Source of the DNA: Paracoccaceae bacterium | GTDB taxonomy: Bacteria; Pseudomonadota; Alphaproteobacteria; Rhodobacterales; Rhodobacteraceae | DNA length: 57,160 nt | Reading direction: 5' to 3' | Assembly: GCA_021741245.1 (NCBI GenBank) | Contig: JAIOYF010000020.1 | Coordinates: 1-57,160 of the forward strand | Position numbers and translations under genes: made by a program | The notes under the pieces: generated by a model | What the model saw: only the letters and a program-made list of their open reading frames with translations | What the model was told of the DNA's origin: nothing | Databases searched by the model: none | Shown: piece by piece, positions 18,034 through 26,677 of the stretch | How the letters are laid out: every line of letters begins with the position of its first letter | How positions within the stretch are numbered: the stretch's first letter is position 1

Positions 18034-18798
18034 ATGACAGTAGATGCCTGCGCGGCCCTTGTTGAACGGGGCGACCCGGATCGGTTTCTTGCGGTCATGG
18101 CCGCCCCCTTGGCGGCACGGGCGCGGCTTTTGCCGCTCTATGCCTTTAACCTTGAAGTTGCCCGCGCCCCTTGGGTGACGAAAGAGCCGATGATCGCCGA
18201 GATGCGTCTGCAATGGTGGCGCGATGTGGTGGCCGAAGCGGTCCCCCGTGCGCATGAGGTGGCAGGCCCGTTGCACAGGCTGATCCAAGAGGCGGCCTTG
18301 CCTGTCGATGTTCTAGATCGGATGGTCGCGGCGCGGCAGTGGGATGTGTACCGTGAGCCCTTTGCCGATGATGCGGCGTTTGAGGTCTATCTTGAAGAGA
18401 CGGGTGCCGGGCTGATGTGGCTGGCCGCCCGTGCGCTTGGGGCGCCAGATGGCGCGGAACCTGTGGTGCGGGCCTATGGTTGGGCGGCGGGCCTTGCCGC
18501 CTATCTGCGCGCGGTTCCGGCGTTGGAGGATCGCGGGCGTATCCCGCTTGTCGATGGTCGGCCAGAGGCGGTTGCGACGCTGGCTCTCAAAGGCTTGATG
18601 CGTCTTCAAGCGGCGCAGAAAGCCGGTGGCCAAGTGCCAAAGTCGGCGCGTCCTGCGCTTTTGGCGGGATGGCAGACCGAAGGGTTGCTGCGTCAGGCGC
18701 TTCGTGACCCTGCGGCTGTGGCCGATGGGAGGCTACAGCTTTCGGAATTCGCACGGCGGGGAAGGCTGTTGTGGCAATCGGCAACCGGGCTTTTCTGA
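18034..18798 (+). CDS. Squalene/phytoene synthase-like protein, degenerate active site
   Basis: A 254-residue helical protein of the trans-isoprenyl synthase (squalene/phytoene synthase) superfamily: LLPLYAFNLEVAR, EMRLQWWRDVV and the later YGWAAGLAAYLRAVP segment align with this fold. The two Asp-rich metal motifs that real synthases use are not seen in full (the first place reads LYAFNLEV and the second lacks a DxxxD). This resembles the NDUFAF6 group, which in mitochondria assists complex I assembly rather than making isoprenoids. It follows the lipoprotein gene by 9 bp. Confidence 0.7.
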   Translation: MTVDACAALVERGDPDRFLAVMAAPLAARARLLPLYAFNLEVARAPWVTKEPMIAEMRLQWWRDVVAEAVPRAHEVAGPLHRLIQEAALPVDVLDRMVAARQWDVYREPFADDAAFEVYLEETGAGLMWLAARALGAPDGAEPVVRAYGWAAGLAAYLRAVPALEDRGRIPLVDGRPEAVATLALKGLMRLQAAQKAGGQVPKSARPALLAGWQTEGLLRQALRDPAAVADGRLQLSEFARRGRLLWQSATGLF

Positions 18799-18837
18799 CC
18801 GGCCCGAAATCCATGGCTTGCGCTGAGCGGGGGCCTC

Positions 18838-20043
18838 TTAGGCGTTTTGCTCCTTGGGCTGCATCCACAGCCAGATCAGCGCCCCACCGGCCAGAACGAG
18901 GAAGGGCAGCATGGCGATATTGACCAATTGCCACCCCGCCTGAACCGAGCCGCCCGAGCAATTCATAAGCCCACCCGACGACAGGCTGGCCAGCGTCACG
19001 CCGCCAAAGACGATCAGGTCGTTCAGCCCCTGCATCCGCCCCCGCTCTTCGGGTTTCACCGCCCCCGTCAGCATGGTAGTGGCGCCAATGAAACCGAAGT
19101 TCCAGCCGACGCCCACAAACACCAGCGCCACGAAGAAGTTCATCAGATCGACGCCCGCAATGGCCACCATCCCGGCAAGGGCCAGAATGACAAGGCCAAT
19201 GGTCATCACCCGCTCCACCCCGATGCGCGCGATCACGTGGCCGGTAATAAAGGATGGTGCGTACATGGCAAGCACATGGGCTGTCACCACATGGCCCGCG
19301 TCGTTCTTGTCAAAGCCGCAGCCAACCACCGCCAAGGGGGTGGAGGTCATGACAAGGTTCATCAGCGCATAGGACACGGTCGCCACGATCACCGCCACGA
19401 CGATCCGCGGCGTTTTCAAAAGGGCCATACGACTGCGCCCCAAAGCGTCGCCGATCTGCGGCATCCGTGGCTTTGGGATGTCGAGCAGACCGAACATGAA
19501 CATGCCTATCAGGTTCAGCGCGACAACCGAAAGGTAGACCCCGGCAAAGGGAACAACCAGTGCGTCCACCGTTGCCGCCCCAAGTTGTGGGCCGATCACG
19601 GCCGACAGCAACCCGCCCGCCATGACATAGGAAATTGCCTTGGGGCGGAAGGCGTCGCTGGCCGTATCGGCCGCGGCAAAGCGGTAGAACCCTTGGGCAG
19701 ACATGTAGATGCCGGTCAGAAGTGAGCCCGCGCACAAAAGCACGAAAGAGGATTGCATCAGACCATAGGCCGAAAGGCCGGCCCCAGCCGCCCCGCCCAA
19801 TGTGCCGACCACAAATCCCGCACGGCGACCATACCGCTGCATCAGCGCCGACAGAGGCGTTGCCATCAGCATCGACCCGATCACGATCATGGTGATCGGC
19901 AGCGTGGCAAAACAGGGGTTCGAGGCCAATGATTGCCCCGCCAACCCGCCAAAGGTAAAGATCATGGGCATCTGTGCCCCTAGGATCGCTTGGGCTGCGA
20001 CAAGGACCAGGACATTGCGGCGGGCTGTGGCATCTGTGTTCAT
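18838..20043 (-). CDS. MFS transporter
   Basis: A 401-residue protein with about 12 hydrophobic helices and the MFS loop motif in MQRYGRRAGFVVG between helices 2 and 3. The central cytoplasmic loop falls near residue 190-205 (KPRMPQIGDALGRSR). Substrate unknown; the YnfM/EmrD-like or carbohydrate-type subfamily cannot be separated by eye. It is convergent with the isoprenoid-synthase-like gene and divergent from the DNA glycosylase gene. Confidence 0.82.
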   Translation of the reverse strand: MNTDATARRNVLVLVAAQAILGAQMPMIFTFGGLAGQSLASNPCFATLPITMIVIGSMLMATPLSALMQRYGRRAGFVVGTLGGAAGAGLSAYGLMQSSFVLLCAGSLLTGIYMSAQGFYRFAAADTASDAFRPKAISYVMAGGLLSAVIGPQLGAATVDALVVPFAGVYLSVVALNLIGMFMFGLLDIPKPRMPQIGDALGRSRMALLKTPRIVVAVIVATVSYALMNLVMTSTPLAVVGCGFDKNDAGHVVTAHVLAMYAPSFITGHVIARIGVERVMTIGLVILALAGMVAIAGVDLMNFFVALVFVGVGWNFGFIGATTMLTGAVKPEERGRMQGLNDLIVFGGVTLASLSSGGLMNCSGGSVQAGWQLVNIAMLPFLVLAGGALIWLWMQPKEQNA

Positions 20044-20159
20044 GACGCTTATTCGTTAGGCATTTGGCCTGACTGCGGCAAGGGCTGAAATGTATCGGGG
20101 ACAAACCAGCCCTCGGCACGGGCTTGTTTTGGCTGTGCCAAGTCGTCACACTGGGCGTT

Positions 20160-20792
20160 ATGGTGGGACGGATCATTCAGTTTGAGGCCTGCGTGGCCGA
20201 AGGGGCGGCGTGGTTGGCGCAGGCTGATCCGCGCTTTGCCCATGCCCTTGCGCTGACCGGGCCATTGCCGCTGCGCAGACAGGCGGATGGGTTTGCGGCG
20301 CTTTTGTCCTCCATCGTCAGCCAGCAAGTCTCGGTCGCGTCGGCGAATGCAATCTGGGCACGGCTGGAGGGGGCGGGAATGGTGGATCCCACGGCCATGG
20401 CGCAGGCCAGTGAAGAGGATCTGCGCGCCCTTGGCCTGAGCCGCCAAAAGGCGCGTTATGGACGGGCCTTGGCGCAGGCGGGGTTGGATTACGCGGCATT
20501 GCACGCGCTGCCGGATGAGGCGGTGATCAGCCAGTTGACACAGGTGCCGGGTATTGGGCGCTGGACGGCCGAGATTTACGCGATGTTCGCCCTTGGCCGG
20601 GCCGATGTCTTTGCGCCCGGCGATCTGGCCCTGCAAGAGGCGGCGCGTGTGCTCTTTGCCTTGGACGCGCGGCCCAATGAAAAGGTTTTGCGTCTGATGT
20701 CCGAGGCATGGCGGCCATGGCGCGCGGTTGCGGCGCGGGCACTCTGGGCCTATTACCGGGTGGCAAAACAGCGTGAGGGTATTCGGGAATGA
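20160..20792 (+). CDS. DNA-3-methyladenine glycosylase II (AlkA-like)
   Basis: A 210-residue HhH-GPD protein that removes alkylated bases. The helix-hairpin-helix LTQVPGIGRWTAEIYAMFALGR is followed by the GPD region ending in the catalytic Asp of APGDLALQ. LLSSIVSQQVSVASANAIWARL is the usual N-terminal helix of the domain. It lacks the N-terminal TBP-like domain of Escherichia coli AlkA, as shorter bacterial forms do. Start ATG 20160 is preferred over 20124, since the twelve extra residues are hydrophobic and unlike the family. Its stop overlaps the esterase start (ATGA). Confidence 0.85.
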   Translation: MVGRIIQFEACVAEGAAWLAQADPRFAHALALTGPLPLRRQADGFAALLSSIVSQQVSVASANAIWARLEGAGMVDPTAMAQASEEDLRALGLSRQKARYGRALAQAGLDYAALHALPDEAVISQLTQVPGIGRWTAEIYAMFALGRADVFAPGDLALQEAARVLFALDARPNEKVLRLMSEAWRPWRAVAARALWAYYRVAKQREGIRE

Positions 20793-21448
20793 GGGAGCTG
20801 AACTTTGGCCGCAGAGGGGCCGTGCAGGGGCAGGCAAAGCGGATCGTGGTCTTTGTGCATGGCTATGGGGCCGATGGTGCGGATCTTTTGGGTCTGGCTG
20901 ATCCTTTGGGCCCGCATCTGCCCGACACCGCCTTTTTCGCCCCCGACGCCCCCGAACCCTGTGCGGGTAACCCCTTTGGGCGGCAATGGTTTCCCATTCC
21001 ATGGCTGGATGGGTCCAGCGAAGAGGTCGCGCGGGACGGCCTCTACCGCGCGGCGGACGACCTGAACGCCTTTCTGGATCAGCGATTGGCGGAAGAGGGG
21101 GTTTTGCCCTCCTCCCTTGCGCTTGTCGGGTTTTCCCAAGGTGCCATGATGAGTCTGCATGTCGCCCCGCGCCGTGCAGAGGCGATTGCCGGTGTCGTGT
21201 CAATCTCTGGCCGCTTGCTGGAGCCTGATCGCCTGGCCGGTGAGGCTTTGGTAAAGCCGCCGGTTCTGGTGATTCACGGGGATCAAGACCCCGTGGTGCC
21301 GTTCGAGGACATGGCCTTGGCTGGCAATGCGCTGCTGGATGCGGGTTTTGAAACCTATGGCCATGTGATGCAAGGCACGGGCCACGGCATCGCGCCCGAT
21401 GGTCTGGGCGTGGCGCTGCAATTCCTCAAAGACCGCTTTCAGATTTGA
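20789..21448 (+). CDS. Alpha/beta-hydrolase, carboxylesterase/phospholipase family
   Basis: A 219-residue cytosolic hydrolase. The nucleophile elbow GFSQGAMMSL contains the catalytic Ser; the Asp is in HGDQDPVVPF and the His in GTGHGIAPDGL. VFVHGYGADGADLLG near the N-terminus gives the oxyanion hole. This is the YpfH/carboxylesterase 2 type, active on short acyl esters. It overlaps the AlkA-like gene and probably shares its transcript. The 27-bp gap to glk (convergent) holds no clear terminator. Confidence 0.85.
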   Translation: MRELNFGRRGAVQGQAKRIVVFVHGYGADGADLLGLADPLGPHLPDTAFFAPDAPEPCAGNPFGRQWFPIPWLDGSSEEVARDGLYRAADDLNAFLDQRLAEEGVLPSSLALVGFSQGAMMSLHVAPRRAEAIAGVVSISGRLLEPDRLAGEALVKPPVLVIHGDQDPVVPFEDMALAGNALLDAGFETYGHVMQGTGHGIAPDGLGVALQFLKDRFQI

Positions 21449-21475
21449 ACGACCACCTTTGGCCGATGCGACGCC

Positions 21476-22456
21476 TCAGCCCCGGCCAAAGGCCTCCAGA
21501 TAGGCGGCGCAGCCTGTCAGGGCGGCATAGTCATCTTCGACCACATTGATCGAAAAAGCCGTCTGCAAAAGGTCAACACGGCGTTCTTCGCGGAACGCAG
21601 TTGTCAGCCCAAAGGTCCCGAAATAGGGGGTCATCGCGCGGGCCATGCCGCCGATCAGGTAAATCCCGCCATAGGGAAGATGGATAAGCGCAAGATCGGC
21701 AAGGGTTTGCGCAAGGATCTGCACGTAAAGTCGTGCCGCATGGGCCGCGATGGGATCGCCATTTGCAAGGGCCGCAAACACCTGCGCCGAGGTGGCGTGA
21801 CGCTCTAACCCCGCCTCATAGGCGGCAAAGCTGTGCAGATTGGCCAAGCCACGGCCCGAAAGCGCCTCTTCAACGCCGGCATGGGGAATGTCCCCATCCG
21901 CCGTCAAAAGCCGCTCGATGAACCGCATCAGGCGGAAATCCTCATCCGTGCGGACGGGCAGATTCACATGACCGCATTCCGATGGGGCCACCACGCGGCC
22001 CCATTGTGTTTCTTGCACGGGGGCGGCGTTCACTCCGGTGCCCAAGCCCACGACCAGCATCGCACCGCCCGCTTTCACGGGGCCCGCCATCACCTGATTG
22101 AGGTGATTGGCCGCAATTGACCCAAGGGCATGGCCCTGCGCCTGCAAATCATTAAGGATCGCCACCCGCTTTGCACCCGTGGCCTTGGTCAGCTTTTCGC
22201 CATCCATGGTCCAATCGAGGTTGGTCATGATCGCCACGCCGTCTTGCACCGGGCCAGCCGCCGCGACGCAAACCCCCGAAACCTCGGCCCCAGAGGTACG
22301 CAGGTAATCCGCAAGGATGTGACCGATATCTTGCCCGCGCGACTTGTACTCGGCGTTGGGAAAGCGCGCGATGCTGTCAACGCGCACCAAGGGGCCATCG
22401 GCCAGTGCCACGCGGGTGTTTGTGCCGCCAATATCGGCAAGGATCGCGAGACTCAT
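21476..22456 (-). CDS. glk: Glucokinase
   Basis: A 326-residue cytosolic kinase of the bacterial glucokinase (glucokinase/ROK-related) family that phosphorylates glucose with ATP. The phosphate loop is LADIGGTNTRVAL at the N-terminus; VGLGTGVNAAPV is the second phosphate motif; PSECGHVNLPV contains the Glu-x-Gly-His segment involved in sugar binding; YLIGGMARAM is near the C-terminus. It lies downstream of bglA and aglR in the same direction and next to the agl transport operon, so it likely handles the glucose released by both glucosidases. Confidence 0.92.
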   Translation of the reverse strand: MSLAILADIGGTNTRVALADGPLVRVDSIARFPNAEYKSRGQDIGHILADYLRTSGAEVSGVCVAAAGPVQDGVAIMTNLDWTMDGEKLTKATGAKRVAILNDLQAQGHALGSIAANHLNQVMAGPVKAGGAMLVVGLGTGVNAAPVQETQWGRVVAPSECGHVNLPVRTDEDFRLMRFIERLLTADGDIPHAGVEEALSGRGLANLHSFAAYEAGLERHATSAQVFAALANGDPIAAHAARLYVQILAQTLADLALIHLPYGGIYLIGGMARAMTPYFGTFGLTTAFREERRVDLLQTAFSINVVEDDYAALTGCAAYLEAFGRG

Positions 22457-22507
22457 CTTGGGTGGTCCTTTTTGGTCAACGTCTTTGCGCGCAGGCGCGC
22501 GGGGGTC

Positions 22508-23836
22508 TTAGTCGTTACGCGCAAGCGCGCGGCTCAGGGCGTGATATGAGGATTTTGGTGTCCTTGCCAAGGTGTCGAAATCCACATGCACCAAGCCAAA
22601 GCGTTTTTCATACCCCTCTGCCCATTCATAATTGTCCAGAAGCGACCAATAGAAAAAGCCCTGAACATTGGCCCCCTCTGCAATGGCCTGACGTGTGGCG
22701 GCAAGGTGCGAAAACACGAAATCCTCACGAATTTGGTCACTTACAAAACCATCTTGAAGTTCGTCGGCATTGGCCATGCCGTTTTCTGTCACATAAATCG
22801 GCAATTGCCCGACATAGTCACGCGCCATGCGCGTCAAGAACCCTTGCAGGCCCTGCGGGTAGATTTCCCACCCCATTTGCGTTTTTGCCAAGGGGCCGGG
22901 CACATCGCGCAGATGAGGCCACGGGGCCTTTGGGTCATGGGCCAGCAGATGGCGCGTGTAGTAATTGACACCAAGCCAATCCAGCGGCTGGCCGATCAGC
23001 GCCATATCGTCTTGCCAGCCCTTTGGCATATGGGGGGCCAACCCCTCCAGCACAACCTCGGGATAGGTCTGGCGGGTGATGCCTTCGATGAACCAGCGGT
23101 TAAAGATGCCGTCCCAGCGTGCGGCCGCCATCTGGTCTTCGGCACTGTCCGACGCCGCCTGTGCGTGGTCAAAGTTCAACACGATTCCAAGGTTCTTTTG
23201 CCCCATGCCCCGCATCCGCTCGGTGGCCACTCCATGGGCCAGCAAGATGTGATGCATGGCCCGCGCCGCCGCGCGGATATCCCGCAGGCCCGGCGCATGC
23301 ACCCCCATGAAATGCGACAACCACGCCACGCACCACGGCTCGTTTATGGTGGCGACAGAGGCGACGCGGTCCCCCAGACGACGGGTGATGGTTTCGGCGA
23401 AATCGGCAAAGCGGAAACAGGTGTCGCGGTTGGTCCAACCGCCCCGATCGGCAAGGGCCGACGGCATTTCCCAATGATACAGAGTCTGAAACGGCCGAAG
23501 GCCCCGCGCCAGCATGCCATCCACCAAACGGTCATAAAAATCAATGCCTTCAGGATTGACGTTCACACCATCTGGCATCACCCGCGCCCATGATGTGGAG
23601 AACCGATAGGCATCAAGATTGGCTGCCTTGAGCAGATCCAGATCATCTGGCCAGCGATGGTAATGATCGCACGCCCGCGCCCCGTCTTCGGCCCGCACCA
23701 CATTGCCGGGGGTTGCAGCAAAGCTGTCCCAATGGCAGGGGCCACAGCCGCCAAAACCGGATCCTTCGATCTGATAGGCAGCGGTTGCCGCACCAAATAC
23801 AAAACCGGGGGGGAAATCAAAACGGGAAAGTGTCAT
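22508..23836 (-). CDS. Beta-glucosidase, glycoside hydrolase family 1
   Basis: A 442-residue GH1 enzyme. Start motif FPPGFVFGAATAAYQIEG is typical; the acid/base Glu is E166 in TINEPW and the nucleophile is E351 in YVTENG; the C-terminal SLLDNYEWAEGYEKRFGLVHVDF binds the aglycone-side sugar. No signal peptide, so it acts on imported beta-glucosides or phosphate-free disaccharides in the cytosol. It sits 51 nt upstream of glk and downstream of the LacI-type regulator, forming a regulator-glucosidase-kinase set. Confidence 0.92.
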   Translation of the reverse strand: MTLSRFDFPPGFVFGAATAAYQIEGSGFGGCGPCHWDSFAATPGNVVRAEDGARACDHYHRWPDDLDLLKAANLDAYRFSTSWARVMPDGVNVNPEGIDFYDRLVDGMLARGLRPFQTLYHWEMPSALADRGGWTNRDTCFRFADFAETITRRLGDRVASVATINEPWCVAWLSHFMGVHAPGLRDIRAAARAMHHILLAHGVATERMRGMGQKNLGIVLNFDHAQAASDSAEDQMAAARWDGIFNRWFIEGITRQTYPEVVLEGLAPHMPKGWQDDMALIGQPLDWLGVNYYTRHLLAHDPKAPWPHLRDVPGPLAKTQMGWEIYPQGLQGFLTRMARDYVGQLPIYVTENGMANADELQDGFVSDQIREDFVFSHLAATRQAIAEGANVQGFFYWSLLDNYEWAEGYEKRFGLVHVDFDTLARTPKSSYHALSRALARND

Positions 23837-23887
23837 GGCTTACTCTCGTTTTCGCGCGATTGGCGCAGGTGCCAAAAGCATTGACAG

Positions 23888-24916
23888 TTACAGGCGTCGA
23901 ACCGGGGCTGTGGATTGGCCGATGATCAATTCGGCTTCCAACAGGCGCTGTTGGGGGCCCTCTCTGGGCGAGACAATCATGTGGAGCAGCATTTCTGCCG
24001 CCTGCCGCCCGGCCTCGCGGACAGAGGAACGGGTGGCGGTGAAGATCGGCACATCCTCGCCGTTCTTCAGATAGGACAGGTCGTCGTCATGAATGATGAC
24101 CGAGACATCGCGCCCCATGGCAAGGCCGCGTTCCTCGATGGCCCGCCGGACCCCCATGCCCGAGATCATGGACGAGACAAGAAAGGCCGTCGGTGGCACC
24201 AATAGGGCCAGCATCCGACGCGCCGCACGGTAGCCTGCCACTTCGGTCATTTCCTCGGACGCCATCAGATCCGGGTCCGGTGCAAGGCCGCGCTGTTGCA
24301 AGGCATCGCTAAAACCACCACGCCTGCGGATCGCGAAATCCATGAACTCCAGCCCATTCACCAGTGCAATGCGGCTGTGGCCCAGATCCAGCAAGAATTC
24401 GGTGGCGCGGCTAAAGGCGCGGCGGTTGTTCACGTCAAGCCAACTATAGGGCAGGGTGCTGCCGCTGGACCGGCCGTGGACCACGAAGGGCAGACCAATG
24501 TCGAACAAGAGCCTGATCCGCTGATCATCCAGCCGCGGGGCATGGACGATCACGCCATCGACATTGCCCTTGGATTTCAGGTTGCGGTAGGTGTCTTCCT
24601 CTTGGTCATCTGACACGACTGACAAAAGCATGTCATAGTCATTGCGGCTGTAGGTCTCGCCTGCGCCTGCAATGAAATCGGCAAAGACCGGGTTCACAAT
24701 CTCATGTCGGCTGGCGATCGGGATCACGTGCCCCACTGCCATTGCCCGCCCAGTGGCAAGGCGGATCGCGCGGGTGTTCGGATGATAGTTGTGCCGCTTT
24801 GCCGCCGCCATGACGCGTTCACGGGTGGTCTCGTTAACCTCCGGATAGCCGTTCAGCGCACGGCTGACGGTTGTCGGCGAAAGCCCGAGCCTGCTGGCCA
24901 GTTCTTTTAGGTTCAT
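23888..24916 (-). CDS. aglR: LacI-family regulator of the alpha-glucoside locus (AglR-like)
   Basis: A 342-residue repressor. The helix-turn-helix is at the very N-terminus (MNLKELASRLGLSPTTVSRALNG), with the hinge helix at ATRERV...AIRLATGRA around 40-60, then a periplasmic-binding-protein-like sugar domain. ATG 24916 follows a TTTGGGG ribosome site; the nine residues ahead of it are not family-like. It is divergent from aglE, as aglR is in Sinorhizobium and Rhodobacter. Two similar 14-mers in the shared intergenic region are its likely operators. Confidence 0.88.
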   Translation of the reverse strand: MNLKELASRLGLSPTTVSRALNGYPEVNETTRERVMAAAKRHNYHPNTRAIRLATGRAMAVGHVIPIASRHEIVNPVFADFIAGAGETYSRNDYDMLLSVVSDDQEEDTYRNLKSKGNVDGVIVHAPRLDDQRIRLLFDIGLPFVVHGRSSGSTLPYSWLDVNNRRAFSRATEFLLDLGHSRIALVNGLEFMDFAIRRRGGFSDALQQRGLAPDPDLMASEEMTEVAGYRAARRMLALLVPPTAFLVSSMISGMGVRRAIEERGLAMGRDVSVIIHDDDLSYLKNGEDVPIFTATRSSVREAGRQAAEMLLHMIVSPREGPQQRLLEAELIIGQSTAPVRRL

Positions 24917-24929
24917 CCCCCAAAGTGCC

Positions 24930-24943
24930 CAAAACGGTTTCAA
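24930..24943. promoter_or_regulatory. Putative AglR operator, site 1
   Basis: CAAAACGGTTTCAA, just upstream of the aglR start. It differs in only two positions from site 2 at 25104-25117 and has the AAA-CG-TTT core expected of LacI-family operators. Placement suggests autoregulation. Confidence 0.45.
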
Positions 24944-25020
24944 TCGGGACGGACCTTAGCCAGAGCCAACCAAGAGGTCAAAGGTAAAGATCAGTGTCCG
25001 TAATCGTTTTAGGGGATTTG

Positions 25021-25061
25021 AGCGCCTTCAGACCGGGCAGTTTGGCGAATTTGAAGGCGCT
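25021..25061. repeat. Perfect 10-bp inverted repeat in the aglR-aglE intergenic region
   Basis: AGCGCCTTCA (25021-25030) and its exact complement TGAAGGCGCT (25052-25061) with a 21-nt spacer, just upstream of the predicted aglE promoter. It could be a regulator site or a hairpin insulating the divergent transcripts. Confidence 0.5.
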
Positions 25062-25066
25062 TTGGA

Positions 25067-25095
25067 TTGACTCAAATGGCCTCTTGGGCAATGGT
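25067..25095 (+). promoter_or_regulatory. Predicted aglE promoter
   Basis: TTGACT at 25067-25072, 17-nt spacer, then a weak minus-10 AATGGT at 25090-25095. Operator site 2 starts nine bases downstream, over the expected transcription start. The minus-10 match is poor, so the assignment is tentative. Confidence 0.35.
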
Positions 25096-25103
25096 GTTGC
25101 ATC

Positions 25104-25117
25104 CAAAGCGGTTTGAA
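25104..25117. promoter_or_regulatory. Putative AglR operator, site 2
   Basis: CAAAGCGGTTTGAA, with CAAA/TTTG arms, lying over or just downstream of the likely aglE transcription start. Nearly identical to site 1, consistent with repression by AglR in the absence of sugar. Confidence 0.5.
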
Positions 25118-25199
25118 ATCGATTCTGATAAGGTTTCAGATCAGGCCGTTGATGGGATGACGCCCCGCAGAACGGGCGGGGGAACCGGGAGGACTATTT

Positions 25200-26552
25200 A
25201 TGAAAACGAAACTCTACGTCAGTGCTGCCGCACTGGCGATCATCGCGGGCACTGCATCTGCGCAGGACCTGAAATTCCCCGTTGGGGAAGGTGCGTTCAA
25301 CTGGGCCTCGATGGAGGAATTCAAGGCCGCTCATGGCGATCTGGCGGGTCAGGAACTGACCATCGCTGGCCCATGGCTTGGACCTGACCAGGAACTGGTT
25401 GAATCCATGCTCGCCTATTTCGAGGCTGCCACGGGCGTTGACGTGAAATACGTCGGCTCCGACAGCTTTGAAACCCAAGTGCGCATCGACGCCGAAGCAG
25501 GGTCTGCTGCCAACATTTCGGTCTTCCCGCAGCCCGGCCTGACGGCTGATCTGGCAAAGCTGGGCCAAGTGGCCGCGTTGACCGATGCGGACGCGGCTTG
25601 GCTGCAAGAGAATTATGCGGCGGGTCAGTCCTGGGTTGATCTGGCGACGTTCCCCGGTGCAGATGGCAACCCGGCGCTGTTTGGCTTTTTCTACAAGGTC
25701 GACGTGAAGTCGCTGGTTTGGTACTCGCCCGAGAACTTCGCCGATGCAGGCTATGACGTGCCGCAGACGATGGAAGAGCTCAAGGCCCTGACCGAAAAGA
25801 TGAAAGCCGATGGCATCACGCCATGGTGCGTTGGTCTGGGTTCGGGCGGTGCAACCGGCTGGCCCGCGACCGACTGGGTCGAAGACCTGATGTTGCGGAC
25901 GCAATCGCCTGCCGACTATGACGCATGGGTCAATAACTCGCTCAAGTTCAACGACCCCAAAGTGGTTGCTGCGATTGATGAGTTCGGCTGGTTCATTCAA
26001 GACGGCTATGTGGCAGGCGGCAAGGGCGCTGTTGCGACCACCGACTTCCGTGACAGCCCCAAAGGCCTGTTCTCGTCGCCGCCCCAGTGCATGATGCACC
26101 GTCAGGCATCGTTCATCCCGTCCTTCTTCCCTGAAGGCACAGAGATGGGCGTGGATGCAGACTTCTTCTACTTCCCGGCCTATGCGGAAAAAGATCTGGG
26201 CAAGCCGGTTCTGGGCGCTGGTACGCTGTTCGGTATCACCAAGGACAGCCCTGCTGCCCGCGCCTTCATCGACTGGCTGAAAGTTCCGGTCGCACATGAA
26301 GTGTGGATGGCTCAGTCTGGCTTCCTGACACCCCACAAGGGCGTGAATGTCGATCTTTACGGCGACGCGACGCTTAAGAAAATGGGTGGCATCTTGCTGG
26401 GCGCCGACACCTTCCGTTTCGACGGGTCTGACCTGATGCCGGGTGGCGTTGGTGCAGGGTCGTTCTGGACCGGCATGGTGGACTATGCGGGTGGCAAATC
26501 GGCGCAAGACGTGGCCGATGCGATCCAGACCTCGTGGGATGGCTTGAAGTAA
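25200..26552 (+). CDS. aglE: Alpha-glucoside ABC transporter, substrate-binding protein
   Basis: A 450-residue periplasmic binding protein. Signal peptide MKTKLYVSAAALAIIAGTASA is cut before QDLKFP. ATG 25200 follows GGGAGG. The mature protein has the family 1 solute-binding fold (LTIAGPWLGPDQELVESMLAYFEAATGVDVKYVGSD; later NISVFPQPGLTADLAKLG) and matches AglE of the alpha-glucoside importer, which binds sucrose, maltose, trehalose and related sugars. It is the first gene of aglEFGAK; a strong hairpin after the stop should keep its mRNA level above that of the permease genes. Confidence 0.92.
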   Translation: MKTKLYVSAAALAIIAGTASAQDLKFPVGEGAFNWASMEEFKAAHGDLAGQELTIAGPWLGPDQELVESMLAYFEAATGVDVKYVGSDSFETQVRIDAEAGSAANISVFPQPGLTADLAKLGQVAALTDADAAWLQENYAAGQSWVDLATFPGADGNPALFGFFYKVDVKSLVWYSPENFADAGYDVPQTMEELKALTEKMKADGITPWCVGLGSGGATGWPATDWVEDLMLRTQSPADYDAWVNNSLKFNDPKVVAAIDEFGWFIQDGYVAGGKGAVATTDFRDSPKGLFSSPPQCMMHRQASFIPSFFPEGTEMGVDADFFYFPAYAEKDLGKPVLGAGTLFGITKDSPAARAFIDWLKVPVAHEVWMAQSGFLTPHKGVNVDLYGDATLKKMGGILLGADTFRFDGSDLMPGGVGAGSFWTGMVDYAGGKSAQDVADAIQTSWDGLK

Positions 26553-26560
26553 TCTGACCA

Positions 26561-26592
26561 AACCCCCGGGCGTTCGCGTCCGGGGGTTTTGC
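26561..26592 (+). terminator. Intercistronic hairpin/attenuator after aglE
   Basis: Stem AACCCCCGG (26561-26569) with CCGGGGGTT (26580-26588), then TTGCTTTT. It lies inside the operon, so partial termination or 3'-end protection would give more binding protein than permease. Confidence 0.75.
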
Positions 26593-26677
26593 TTTTGCGG
26601 CACATCATTGACGCCAAGATAAAAGAGCCAAGACCATTGGCCATTTGCGGGGAAAAATTAGGGGGGAGGGGCTTGAT

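Noticed and set aside
25194-26603. Minus-strand frame of 469 codons opposite aglE
   Set aside because: The binding protein with signal peptide is clear on the plus strand.
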